Source: Thioalkalivibrio thiocyanodenitrificans ARhD 1 (GTDB taxonomy: Bacteria > Pseudomonadota > Gammaproteobacteria > Ectothiorhodospirales > Ectothiorhodospiraceae). Taken from it: a DNA stretch of 64,000 nt. Below the pieces are notes generated by a model. The model was not told the DNA's origin and made no database searches. It worked only from the letters and a program-made list of their open reading frames with translations. Positions 50,351-59,564 of this stretch are shown here, piece after piece. The stretch spans positions 1,480,052 through 1,544,051 of the forward strand of contig NZ_KB900536.1 of assembly GCF_000378965.1 (NCBI RefSeq), given 5' to 3'. Numbering within the stretch: the first letter of the stretch is position 1; each line of letters starts with the position of its first letter. A program made the position numbers and the translations under genes.

Positions 50351-52993
50351 CGAACCATTCCCTCCACCCCCAATCTTCCAGGCCCCCGCTCCAGTCTCCG
50401 CATCAAAGATCACATACCCGGCCCCGCTCCACCCCGGCACGCTGACGGGGTCGGTGTGCACGATCACTTCCTTGCCCACCGCCAGTGCCGCGCGGATCTC
50501 GTTCATGGTCAGGCTGTTCTGACGGATGTGCGGCAACGCCTCGGCCTGGTTGGCCGGGGTAATATGATAGATGCGCTGGCCCTGTTGGGAAGCCTTCTGC
50601 AGCGCCTTGACCGCCGAGACCGCCTCGCCGGGGTTCTCGGGCGTCACGAACATCTGCTCGGGTACGGCGTGCTCCAGGGCGGAACTCAAGGCACCCAGCT
50701 GGAAGTTGAAGTTCTTCCAGGTCTCATGGCCCTGCCCGTCGACGCTCGAGACGTGCGCCACCCGGTCCAGGTCCATCTCCACGCCGCCGGGGGTGATGCT
50801 TCTCGGAATACCGAAGAAGTAGGTGACGTTCGGCACGTAGCCGTAGGTACCGACCGAGGTGGCCAGCTGGAAGTGGCTCTGCTGCGTCAGGGCGGACAGA
50901 TGCCCCAGGGCCAGATACTGGGCGAAGTAGCCCAGCAGCCCCGCGTGGAACATGTCTCCCAGCAGCTCTTCTCTTGTCAGGCCCTCAAGCAGTGCCTCAT
51001 TCTCGGATTCGAGGATGTCCCGGGTCTGTTCCAGGCGCGTCTGCGCCTCTTCCAGGCTGCCTACCGCCACGCTGCCGCCGATCACGCCCACCGCCAGGTA
51101 GGAACCGGCCACCACCTTGTTGGGGTAGTGGCGGGTGCCGTGCACGGGGTCCCGGACGCTGTAGCGGAATGCGAGTTCCTCGCCCAGGCTCATGGGCGAG
51201 CCGGTGAGTACGGTTTCCCCTTTCACCTTGAGCTCGGGCACCACCTGGATGAGATAGGCCGGGATGCTGGAGGGCAGCTGGCTGATGTTGATGTCGGTGA
51301 TCTCGCCCTCGGGCAGCAGCGCAATAAGGGCATCTTCATCGGCCTGGGTCGCGGGGCGGAACGAGAGGGTGATGCGCGCATTGTTGACCTGGGCCCAGGG
51401 GAAGCTGGTCTGGGCCAGGGGATCACCCAGGATGTCGGCTCCGAGGCCGAAGCTGATGCGCGGCTGCAGCGCCTGGGGCAGGACCGCGTAGCGCACGCCT
51501 TCAACAGCCCGCGGATAGGGCAGTCCGCTCGGCAGGATGGGCTCCTCCCGCACAATGACCTTTCGACCGCCGATGACCTCGCCCACGGTGGGTTCGTGCA
51601 TCTGTCCGATGCACGCCTCCAGCGCCTGACGGGCATCCTCCTGGGCTGCCTCAAGCAGGGTGGAATCAAGCCCCTGGACCCAACCCTCGGATTCGTTGAC
51701 GGCACCGCTTTGTAAAAATCTGTCGGTCAGGGCTTGGGCGTCGATCCCGGCGATGGCCGCCACGTCCAGGCCTTCCAGGAATTCGTATTGCTTGAAGCTC
51801 GCATCCAGGGCAAGCCAGGTGTCGGCGCCGCGCATCACCGCGCCCCGCGAGGGCAGGAAGTCGATGGCCGCCTCGGCCCAGACATGCTCCATGCGCACAT
51901 GGGTCACACGGCCGCCCTGGATGAGCCCGGTCACCGGGATGCCTCCGGAGGCGGCATAGTCCATGGCCTCCTCGATACTCTCGAAACCACCCGCCCAGTT
52001 GCGGAACCTGTCCTCGGGCACCTCGATGGTGCCGTGGACATAGCGGGCGGGCACGTCAGAGGCCCGCAGCAGGGCCACCAGCAACCCGGCGATGTCCATG
52101 GCGTTGCCTCGTTGCGCCGACAGCGTCAGGTCGCTGTCCTGCACGGCGCCCCAGGTGGGCAGCCATTCGACGTTGTTGCGCACCCAGTGGTAGATCTCCA
52201 CCGGCTGGTGATTCAGTTCCGCCGCCTTTGCGCGGATCTCCGGACTGAGCCGGATCTCGATGGTTTCATCCAGGTAGGCCGGATCATCGGCACCGGGAAG
52301 CAGATCGTAGGTGTAGCCTTCCAGGCCCGCCCATTGCGCCAGCGGATTGTCCAGGAGCCCCGCGCCCAGAAAGCCGTCCCGGCCTTCCCGCGGCAGATTG
52401 TCCGGGTTGGGCCGCTGGGGGCCGTGGGGCAGCTGCTGCGGGTCGAAGGGATGCTGGGATCGCTCGAGTTGTCGCGCTGAGAGACGCCGTTCGGCGCGTT
52501 CGATGCGATCGCGCAGTTCGCCTTCCGATTCGATGGTTTCGATGCCGGTGAGGTCCTCAAGGAGGGATCTCATTTCCTCCCGGTAGGCGGCGACCGTTTC
52601 GTGATGCCGGGCGACGATTTCCCCGGGCACAGCGCGCTCCCGCAGACGGGCCTCGATCCCGTCGAACTCGTGCAGGATGCCCTGGTCCAGGGCGGCGATC
52701 TGGCGGCGCAGGTCGGCGAGTGCCCGGCGTTCTTCGGCGATGGCCCGGCCCTGGCCGATACCGCGTTCAGCGGAGCGCAACACCTCTCGGGCCTCACGAA
52801 GCGAGGCCGCCAGGCGTTCCCCCTTGGTCGGGGCCCTGACGCGCTCTTCCTGGTGCCCGTGCGAATCGGCATGTAACGCCGCGGCCAACGGTTGGGTGAT
52901 CAACATGGTGAATGCAACGATCACCACCATCGCGACCGTTCGACAAAAGAGGGTGTGCCGGAAGATCAATGGAAAACCTGCTGTGGTACACAT
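49859..52993 (-). CDS. Secreted transglutaminase-fold protein with variable hydrophobic C-terminus
   Basis: 1044 residues. Signal segment about 17-40; coiled coils about 50-180; a transglutaminase-like core about 255-400 with PVEIYHWVRNNVEWLPTWGA, then GNAMDIAGLLVALLRASDVP and ARYVHG, HVWAEAAIDF (His) and WLALDASFKQYEF (Asp). The position of the catalytic Cys (4 before the Ala of DIAG) is Ala, so it is probably inactive. A large middle region of unknown fold follows. At 853-882 the motif PGWSGAGYVIFDAETGAGAW and a Gly-rich GGGGNGSY precede about 160 hydrophobic residues (several membrane helices) encoded in low-GC DNA. Such proteins are known next to RHS-type toxin genes. Here the C-terminus itself looks like an exchanged module. 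Starts 42 bases after the 1211-residue gene. Confidence 0.88.
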   Translation of the reverse strand: MCTTAGFPLIFRHTLFCRTVAMVVIVAFTMLITQPLAAALHADSHGHQEERVRAPTKGERLAASLREAREVLRSAERGIGQGRAIAEERRALADLRRQIAALDQGILHEFDGIEARLRERAVPGEIVARHHETVAAYREEMRSLLEDLTGIETIESEGELRDRIERAERRLSARQLERSQHPFDPQQLPHGPQRPNPDNLPREGRDGFLGAGLLDNPLAQWAGLEGYTYDLLPGADDPAYLDETIEIRLSPEIRAKAAELNHQPVEIYHWVRNNVEWLPTWGAVQDSDLTLSAQRGNAMDIAGLLVALLRASDVPARYVHGTIEVPEDRFRNWAGGFESIEEAMDYAASGGIPVTGLIQGGRVTHVRMEHVWAEAAIDFLPSRGAVMRGADTWLALDASFKQYEFLEGLDVAAIAGIDAQALTDRFLQSGAVNESEGWVQGLDSTLLEAAQEDARQALEACIGQMHEPTVGEVIGGRKVIVREEPILPSGLPYPRAVEGVRYAVLPQALQPRISFGLGADILGDPLAQTSFPWAQVNNARITLSFRPATQADEDALIALLPEGEITDINISQLPSSIPAYLIQVVPELKVKGETVLTGSPMSLGEELAFRYSVRDPVHGTRHYPNKVVAGSYLAVGVIGGSVAVGSLEEAQTRLEQTRDILESENEALLEGLTREELLGDMFHAGLLGYFAQYLALGHLSALTQQSHFQLATSVGTYGYVPNVTYFFGIPRSITPGGVEMDLDRVAHVSSVDGQGHETWKNFNFQLGALSSALEHAVPEQMFVTPENPGEAVSAVKALQKASQQGQRIYHITPANQAEALPHIRQNSLTMNEIRAALAVGKEVIVHTDPVSVPGWSGAGYVIFDAETGAGAWKIGGGGNGSYSETDLASAGLSILSVVADLASFLAKAGVALAHYVTAIKDVSNVLAGLSAMLTAYLTYSATGNPWSALGAGAIDLALTVLSGYLGAIAFGFLSGFASPILVAIFVALLVAFVISILKNWILGAIFSEFDRIMYGVLNGKLYAASKLEANRIASIGKKALHGSL

Positions 52994-53035
52994 CGAAGTC
53001 GATCCCTCGAAAAAACCGTTTATTCCGTTCAGAAC

Positions 53036-56000
53036 TCAGATCTCGCCGGAGATCCCGCGAATCAGCCAGGAGAGGGCTTCGCGCAACTGGCGCGCCTCCG
53101 GCTCGTGAATACGCGCTAGCCAGTCCGCCACCTTCAAGAGATGGAACACGGCCTTCTCCGGATCGCCACGCTCATGGAAGGAGTAGGCTTGGTCCAACTT
53201 CTCGAGGGCCCGCCCATAGTCCGCGTGGAACTCCAACCGGCCCAGAAGCCCAACCCGTACCTCATCGAACGATGGCGGCGACGAAACCTGGAAGCGGTGT
53301 CGGCTGGTGCCGTATTCCACCAGGCTCACCCCCTCGCGCAGTTCGATTTTTGCGCTGACCCAGGCATCCTCGACGTCGTCCGGCAGCAACCACCAGAACA
53401 CCCGCTCCAGTTCCTCGCCGGCTGCAAACTCAAGGTCGAACACCACGGTGTACGGATCAAGCGGAACGCCCACCCCAGGATCAAGAAGCACCCCGTCGGC
53501 CGTCTCCAGGGTCAGGCGAACGGATGCCAGGTCGCCCCGGTTGAGGATCCGCCAGTGGACCGGAACGGCCATCCCGGCGCGATGCAAACCTGGTGCTGGC
53601 TGGACGTGTTCAAGGGCATCAAGCAACAGCCGGGCAAAGACGCCCTCCGCGCCCTGCGCGTGGGCCTGTGCCAGCATGTCGAATCCGGCAATCACGGCCC
53701 TACCGGAACCGAACTGATGAACCGCCATGGCCGTGCCATCCTGTGGCCGACCCCGGGGCACCCTGTACTCGGCCACCGGCACGGCACCCACAAGTCGAAG
53801 CGCCAGGGACCACTCACTGTCCGGGAAGCCCGCCTCCGGCACATCGATCGGCGCGCCTGCGACCGGCTCGATACCGGTCGCCTCCGGCAACATGCCTACG
53901 ATCCGGACCCCGAACACGTCCAGAGAATCGCCGTCCATCATCAACTGCTGATTACGATGATCCCGGCCACCGGCCATGACGATGCCTGCGCCCCCGTAGA
54001 TCGCTTCGCGAAGCTCGCGCTCCACCTGCGGCTTGAGGGCCACATCGGACGAAAGCAGCAGGTAGGCGCTGTAGCCACCACTCCGCAGTTCTCGTGCAAA
54101 AGCATCACGGTCGGTCACGATGGTGTGGAACCAGCCCGCATCCCGGAGCAGGGACGTCAGAAAATCACGCTGTTCGGCGACTCCATCAGCTGACAACGGA
54201 TGTACGCCTGCAAAGGTGAACGCACCCAACTCCATGCCCGTCTCGGGATAATCGCCACACGCCGTCTCGACAAGACCGGTGTCAAACTCCCGCACGGTTC
54301 CATCCTCCTGCTGAACGGTGGCCAGCAATCGAACATGGCCTGTGAGCGCTTCACCGGCCTCGGATGCCTCCACAAGCAGCCGGATACCATTCACCGTGAG
54401 GGCCTGGATGCCGAGATTGGCCTCCTGCCCGGGATTCCGGTCAACGGGGAAGCCGTCTCCGATGCGAGCGGTCTCCGTGTCGAGCAGGAGCCCTGATCCA
54501 TCAAAGAGACTCACCTGCAAGGTGTCACCATGAATCAACCCGCCGGGCGGCATCAGATCCCACTGCATTCCGCCGACGCCTTCACACTGCTCCCTGCGCG
54601 GCGCGTCCATCAGGACCAGAAGCCGTCCACGCCCACCCAACGCAGGTGTTGATAGGAATTTCTCCTCCACACCAACGGCGGCATGGTCAAGGACCCGAAC
54701 CTCTCCCTGGATCTCCGCACTGAGTACGGCCATCAACACAGTGCCCGCCGGTTCGAGCGCCGACCAGGAGCCCGTCAGGCTGGCGACGCCGTCACGGGGA
54801 AGGTCCAAGGTCTTCGACCAGCTGGCCAGCTCCTGTTCGTTCTCCGGATCCAGCAACGTGAGGGTCACCGGCAGATCCACCAAGGCATCATTGCCGTGGT
54901 TGCTCAGCCGGGCTTCCAGGTACAGGGATTCGCTGCGCAACACGGGATCGGGCGTAGCCGAAACGCTGCCGGAAAGACCTGCACCCGTTTCACTGGTGGA
55001 CAACACCCCGAACTCGGTACTGGTGACGGCACGGGACACCCCTTCGGCATCACGAACCGTCAGGACAACCTGATAAACGCCTGCCGGCGCGGACCCCAAT
55101 GGCATGGACCGAACCATGTCCTGTTGGCTGCCCGGCATCAGCGTACGCAGTGCCAGTTCGTCACTCCACATCGGACTGCCGGCAACATCCAGCACCTGCA
55201 GACTCGCCGTATAGCCCTCCAACTGCAGGTTCGGTGCGGTATTGCGGAAGCGGGCGGTAATCACCACCGTCTCCAGGGGCGCGTAGACCGCCTGATCCGT
55301 ATTCACCGAGGCGCCGAGCCCGGTGTCCTGCGGCGCATCGATTCTGAACGCCGAGACCACTTCGTGGCTGGATCCACCGTCCTCCTCAATCAACCGCAGC
55401 ACGACCTCGTAGTCGCCAGCGTAAAGTCCCGAGGTATCGATCAGGCGCGGCGTCACGGAGACGAGCGCACCGGCCGCCACGGCCAGGGCATCGATGCCGG
55501 GCAGAACCGCCACCACGGCGCCGGCGCCATCCCGAACCTCGATGGTGGCGGTAGCTGTTGCGTCCACGGCATCGAGGTTGGCGATCTCGACAGAGACACT
55601 CACCGCTTCCCCGGGGAGATAGCTGCTCTTGTCCGTGGACAACGCGATGTCAAAGCCCGAAGGCAGAACGTCAACACCCTGGGGGCCCAGGAGGCGGGTA
55701 TGCTCACGGCCTGTGAGATCGGTGTAGGTGATCACCACCTGGTCCACAACAGGCCGATGTTCCCCGGGCTGCGGATCCATGACGGTCACACCGAAATCGA
55801 GATCCTCGAGACGCCCTATGGTGAACGTTTCGAAGGACCACTCGATCTCGATGCGGTCCGCAAAGGTTTCCACCCGTTCCGGAGAGACAGCAAACGAGTC
55901 CGGATCCAGCTCGATGCCCTCACTCGACAGCGTGGCAATGACAGTGACATTCCGATAATCCGGGTCACCATCGATGGGTTGACCGCCGACCATGACCCCA

Positions 56001-56671
56001 TCGAATGCCAGGCCTGATTGATAGCGCGTATCCCTCCAGTTGACCACGCCAAGCTCCAGGACGTAGTTTCCGATCTCAGGAAACACGTAGCCGGAATGAA
56101 CCCACCCGGTGTAGCCGCACCCACTGCTGTAACAACGCCCTGAATCCGTCCCGAGCGGACTCCACGCCGGGCCACCCCGGATGATCTCCACGCTCTCGGG
56201 CGTGAGTTGTGCCTCCACCTCCGGCATACCGAAACCGGGCACGATGTTGCCCGTCGAGCGGGTACGTGCAGTGAACAACAGGGCGACCTGTTCCATGGAC
56301 TCATCCAGAACCCGGGCCCATGCGTAATCGGCATATCCCCCGCCGTCGGTCGTCACATAGTTGAAGTAGAAGGCCAGCTCCTCCCCGGACTCTGCGGAGA
56401 ACAGCGGGGAGCGCAGGCGAGAGCCATTGGTCCCCCCGATTCCAGGCAAGGTGGCGCCACGAAAGCTGCTCCCGGTGGTTGCCACCCAGCCGTACTGGGC
56501 CGCCCCCGTGGGCGACAGGGTGACCACCCCGTCCTCCGGGGAAGTGCCGCAGTTCCCCTCGCAGGTCCAACCGCTTGGGATCCCGTTCTCGAATCCGGCG
56601 CCCGGAACAGCGGCCGAGAGGCACGCGAGCAAGCCCAGCAACGCGATGCGCATCCATACGGATCGTGTCAT
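53036..56671 (-). CDS. Large secreted protein with CARDB-like repeats and Rossmann-like domain
   Basis: 1211 residues. Signal peptide 1-25. An N-terminal beta-rich domain (about 25-215) has paired Cys (CEGNCG and CYSSGCGY) and resembles surface-anchored jelly-roll modules. Several CARDB/Ig-like beta-sandwiches follow (about 340-650), each opening like STDKSSYLPGEAVSVSVEIA or VNTDQAVYAPLETVVITARF. A region near 835-1000 (YSAYLLLSSDVALKPQVERE, AGIVMAGGRDHRNQQLMMDG, GSGRAVIAGFDMLAQ) looks like a glutamine-amidotransferase-like Rossmann fold without an obvious catalytic triad. The end is a short helical hairpin. Its ATG overlaps the stop of the upstream gene (ATGA). Function unknown; a surface or periplasmic scaffold is likely. 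Confidence 0.85.
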   Translation of the reverse strand: MTRSVWMRIALLGLLACLSAAVPGAGFENGIPSGWTCEGNCGTSPEDGVVTLSPTGAAQYGWVATTGSSFRGATLPGIGGTNGSRLRSPLFSAESGEELAFYFNYVTTDGGGYADYAWARVLDESMEQVALLFTARTRSTGNIVPGFGMPEVEAQLTPESVEIIRGGPAWSPLGTDSGRCYSSGCGYTGWVHSGYVFPEIGNYVLELGVVNWRDTRYQSGLAFDGVMVGGQPIDGDPDYRNVTVIATLSSEGIELDPDSFAVSPERVETFADRIEIEWSFETFTIGRLEDLDFGVTVMDPQPGEHRPVVDQVVITYTDLTGREHTRLLGPQGVDVLPSGFDIALSTDKSSYLPGEAVSVSVEIANLDAVDATATATIEVRDGAGAVVAVLPGIDALAVAAGALVSVTPRLIDTSGLYAGDYEVVLRLIEEDGGSSHEVVSAFRIDAPQDTGLGASVNTDQAVYAPLETVVITARFRNTAPNLQLEGYTASLQVLDVAGSPMWSDELALRTLMPGSQQDMVRSMPLGSAPAGVYQVVLTVRDAEGVSRAVTSTEFGVLSTSETGAGLSGSVSATPDPVLRSESLYLEARLSNHGNDALVDLPVTLTLLDPENEQELASWSKTLDLPRDGVASLTGSWSALEPAGTVLMAVLSAEIQGEVRVLDHAAVGVEEKFLSTPALGGRGRLLVLMDAPRREQCEGVGGMQWDLMPPGGLIHGDTLQVSLFDGSGLLLDTETARIGDGFPVDRNPGQEANLGIQALTVNGIRLLVEASEAGEALTGHVRLLATVQQEDGTVREFDTGLVETACGDYPETGMELGAFTFAGVHPLSADGVAEQRDFLTSLLRDAGWFHTIVTDRDAFARELRSGGYSAYLLLSSDVALKPQVERELREAIYGGAGIVMAGGRDHRNQQLMMDGDSLDVFGVRIVGMLPEATGIEPVAGAPIDVPEAGFPDSEWSLALRLVGAVPVAEYRVPRGRPQDGTAMAVHQFGSGRAVIAGFDMLAQAHAQGAEGVFARLLLDALEHVQPAPGLHRAGMAVPVHWRILNRGDLASVRLTLETADGVLLDPGVGVPLDPYTVVFDLEFAAGEELERVFWWLLPDDVEDAWVSAKIELREGVSLVEYGTSRHRFQVSSPPSFDEVRVGLLGRLEFHADYGRALEKLDQAYSFHERGDPEKAVFHLLKVADWLARIHEPEARQLREALSWLIRGISGEI

Positions 56672-59400
56672 GGGGAGTCCTCCACGCCTTCTATGCGCAG
56701 TCTTATGCGTACGCCCTTGCTTTCGCCCGGGGTGATACTTTCGGGTTCCGCTCCCAGGTGACCCTCAATCCGGATGTTCGGCGGCACGATCAGGTCGTCG
56801 GTACGCACTGAGCTCACGGTCATGCCCAGCACGTTCACGACTTGAATCGGGTAAGAACCGGCCTCTTCAAACGCTTGGGTGATCGTCCCCAAAGAGACAA
56901 GACTGGAGGATGCGGCAGCCATGACCGGGATGTGCGCGTCACCCTGATGTACCACGTTTCCATCAGGGTCAATCAAGGCATAGTCAAAGGTCAGCTCGGA
57001 GTCGACGTTCGAGAGGTTTTCCAAACTCGCCAGGAACTCGACCTCCACCTCCTCACCCCTGATCACCTGGGTCGGAACGGTATGGATACCCAGCGAGCGC
57101 AGACGGCTGGTTTCCACCACACGGATGAGCACCATCTCTTCGGACAAGAGAACGTCCCGATGCTCCGTGAGGACTTGCACATTTATGCGGTAATCCCCGG
57201 GCGGCCAGTTTCCGGGTGACCAGGTGAATTCACGGGTCACCAATTCGCCCGGATCGATGTCGAATCGTGCGTCACGAGGACCTCCCGGGACCGGGATCAC
57301 GAAGTCCTCACGCAGGTCGTTATTGATCCCCAGCACGGTCGCCGCCATCACCACCCGCTGACTCTCATCCCCTTCGTTCTCGACCTCCGCCGAGACCAGC
57401 ACCTCATCGAAGGCCTCATAAGCCACGCGATCCTTGACCACGCGCACAATTCCTATGCCATCCGTAGCGGCCTTCTGCAGCGGGATATCCAGACGAACGA
57501 CACCATGCTGCTGGAGGACGAAACCATTGGATCCCGAGAGATAACCAACCGCGCTCGCGGACACCTCGAACGCCAGCGATTCTATGTCCGTGATCTGGTA
57601 TTGCCCGCTCTCATCGGTCGAAGAGGACAAGCCACCCACTGTCACGGTCGCCCCGGCAACCGCTAGATCCGTCTCCACGTCATAGACGCGCCCGTGCAGC
57701 GTGGTGGCAGGATCCGGGAGCGGAATCAGGTGCAACGTGCCGATGGTCACCTGGGATCCGGGAACGGCAACCAGATTCACCGCAACGGATTGGTAGCCTT
57801 CCCGGGTAACATGCAGCACGAGTTCCCCGGCTTCCAGATCACCAAGGACGAATACGCCTGCACCATCAGTGGCGGCCGCTGCCGTCCCATCCTTGAGCGT
57901 GACCGATACACCTTCCATGGCAAGACCGGTATCCACGTCCACGATGGTCCCGGTGATCGAGACCGGCCCATCCGGCACCTGGCCATCATCCGGATGCAGC
58001 GCAGGGGAGAATTCCACCCGCTGCCCCGCCTGCACCGTCGCGGTTGCATTGACCGAATGGTATCCCGGGGCAACCACCTGAATGTGCACCAAACCCGGCG
58101 ACACCGTTACCGCGTAACGGCCATCCATGCCTGTCGAGACCGACACATCGGCATCACCACTGAACCCGATTGTTGCTGTCACGGGCGAGCCGGTGCCAGC
58201 ATCGCTCAGGCGTCCGGAGATCAGCGCGGTTTGAGGAGCAGCGGGAAGGCGCACCGCTCCCAGATCCAGGAACTGACCGGCCTGCAGGGAAATCGACTGG
58301 ACGTACCCCGCGTATCCGGCGGCACCGTAACTTACGGTGTACCCTTGCGGCTCCAGGTCCTCGAGTGTGAACCGTCCGTCCGTTCCGGTGGGAAGGGTTA
58401 TGCTCGAACCATCGTCACCCGCGGCAGTGACCATCACCCCATTGAGCGGCACCCCAGTGGAGTCATCAAGAACCCGGCCACCGATCGCCGCCAGCCTCGG
58501 TACCGGCGGACTTGTGACGGCTCGCGGCGCCTCGATTGCGCGCAAGGCCAAAGCCGTGGCCAACACACTGCCATCCCAGGATCCGTTCGCACCCTGCCTT
58601 GCGAGCAGCTGATTCAGCGCAGCATCGTATCTGGACGTGTCCGTGGTGAGGGGTATCAGGGCCAGAAGGGCTTCGGCGCTTTCCCAGATCTCCCCCCAGA
58701 GCCCCTGCTCCTGATTGTTCCAGAGAAAGTCTGCGGCACGCTGCAATGGCGCAGACAGGTTGTAGTCAAAGCGGTGGGGTTGAAGAACCGACAGCGCACG
58801 GGATGTCAGATAGAAAGACGGGAGACTCACAGAAGTGGCCGAGAAAGAACCGTCGGCATGCTGGCGTTGCAGCAGGTAGGCAATGGAAGGTTGAATCACG
58901 GCCCCGCTTGCGACTCCCGCAACCGCCAAGGCTTCCAGCGCGTCAAGTGTATCCAGAACACTGCTCTGATCACCCGGACGTCCGCCAAAACCGCCGTCCT
59001 CGTTCTGATGGATGAGCACTGCCTCGACTTCATCAGAACCGGACTGCCCTGCCAGTCTTCGCGCGATCAGCACACGGGACAGGTACGGCAAGGCGCCGTC
59101 CACGCTGGCCGCATCAAGGTATCCCAGCCCGCCTGCCTGCGCGGACTCCGAACCCCGCCCCGGGAGACGAAGCGCACGCAGGGATTCGCTGGTGGAGTGA
59201 TACGGGAGACTCTCGTCAGAGGACGACGCGAATCGCCCATCGTCATGCTGTTGATGCAACAGCCACTCCACCGCGGCCTCGTTCCCCTTTGCGGGAGAAG
59301 CCAGCACGGCGCAGACAATGAGAGGGAAGAATACGGCGCCAGAAATGATGCGCCAGCAGAAATGCCCATCCGGCAATCGTGATCGAGCAGCCATGCTCAT
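56668..59400 (-). CDS. Secreted alpha/alpha-toroid protein with carboxypeptidase-regulatory-like repeats
   Basis: 910 residues. Signal/anchor about 15-40. Residues 42-290 hold squalene-cyclase/prenyltransferase-type toroid repeats with the pattern Q-x-x-x-DG-x-F/W: LLHQQHDDGRF, LIHQNEDGGFGG, LLQRQHADGSF, LLARQGANGSWDG. Then four beta-sandwich repeats of the carboxypeptidase regulatory type (about 305-645), each with G-x-V-x-D...T-D-x-x-G-x-F/Y (TGTDGRFTLEDLEPQGYTVS, STDESGQYQITDIES). Two more Ig-like domains end the protein. No cyclase DxDD motif is seen, so an enzyme role is unlikely; the toroid resembles the binding/thioester-type domain used in alpha-2-macroglobulin relatives. First gene of the operon. 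Confidence 0.87.
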   Translation of the reverse strand: MSMAARSRLPDGHFCWRIISGAVFFPLIVCAVLASPAKGNEAAVEWLLHQQHDDGRFASSSDESLPYHSTSESLRALRLPGRGSESAQAGGLGYLDAASVDGALPYLSRVLIARRLAGQSGSDEVEAVLIHQNEDGGFGGRPGDQSSVLDTLDALEALAVAGVASGAVIQPSIAYLLQRQHADGSFSATSVSLPSFYLTSRALSVLQPHRFDYNLSAPLQRAADFLWNNQEQGLWGEIWESAEALLALIPLTTDTSRYDAALNQLLARQGANGSWDGSVLATALALRAIEAPRAVTSPPVPRLAAIGGRVLDDSTGVPLNGVMVTAAGDDGSSITLPTGTDGRFTLEDLEPQGYTVSYGAAGYAGYVQSISLQAGQFLDLGAVRLPAAPQTALISGRLSDAGTGSPVTATIGFSGDADVSVSTGMDGRYAVTVSPGLVHIQVVAPGYHSVNATATVQAGQRVEFSPALHPDDGQVPDGPVSITGTIVDVDTGLAMEGVSVTLKDGTAAAATDGAGVFVLGDLEAGELVLHVTREGYQSVAVNLVAVPGSQVTIGTLHLIPLPDPATTLHGRVYDVETDLAVAGATVTVGGLSSSTDESGQYQITDIESLAFEVSASAVGYLSGSNGFVLQQHGVVRLDIPLQKAATDGIGIVRVVKDRVAYEAFDEVLVSAEVENEGDESQRVVMAATVLGINNDLREDFVIPVPGGPRDARFDIDPGELVTREFTWSPGNWPPGDYRINVQVLTEHRDVLLSEEMVLIRVVETSRLRSLGIHTVPTQVIRGEEVEVEFLASLENLSNVDSELTFDYALIDPDGNVVHQGDAHIPVMAAASSSLVSLGTITQAFEEAGSYPIQVVNVLGMTVSSVRTDDLIVPPNIRIEGHLGAEPESITPGESKGVRIRLRIEGVEDSP

Positions 59401-59430
59401 GTCCCTTGATCCACTCCTTGGATGCGCCTT

Positions 59431-59459
59431 TTTATATCATGCAGGGTACGTGGTCGCAA
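59431..59459 (-). promoter_or_regulatory. Promoter of the secreted-protein operon
   Basis: TTGCGA (59459-59454) and TATAAA (59436-59431) with a 17-bp spacer on the minus strand, about 30 bases before the 910-residue gene. The four genes downstream are overlapped or closely spaced, so one transcript is likely. Confidence 0.7.
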
Positions 59460-59564
59460 CCTTGCAAGCATTCACCCCGACCGACGCGGATCGGGAAGGG
59501 CCACGCCCTCCAACCCTGTCCTTCCGACCACCACTCTGCGTGCACCGATGGACGAATGACCCCT

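Noticed and set aside
49859-52993. Active secreted transglutaminase or protease
   Set aside because: The catalytic Cys position is Ala; only fold and two triad residues remain.
54683-56017. 444-codon frame opposite the 1211-residue gene
   Set aside because: Composition typical of antisense translation; the minus-strand gene has a signal peptide and domain repeats.
56668-59400. Squalene-hopene or terpene cyclase
   Set aside because: Secretion signal, no DxDD motif, and only the toroid repeat pattern is shared.
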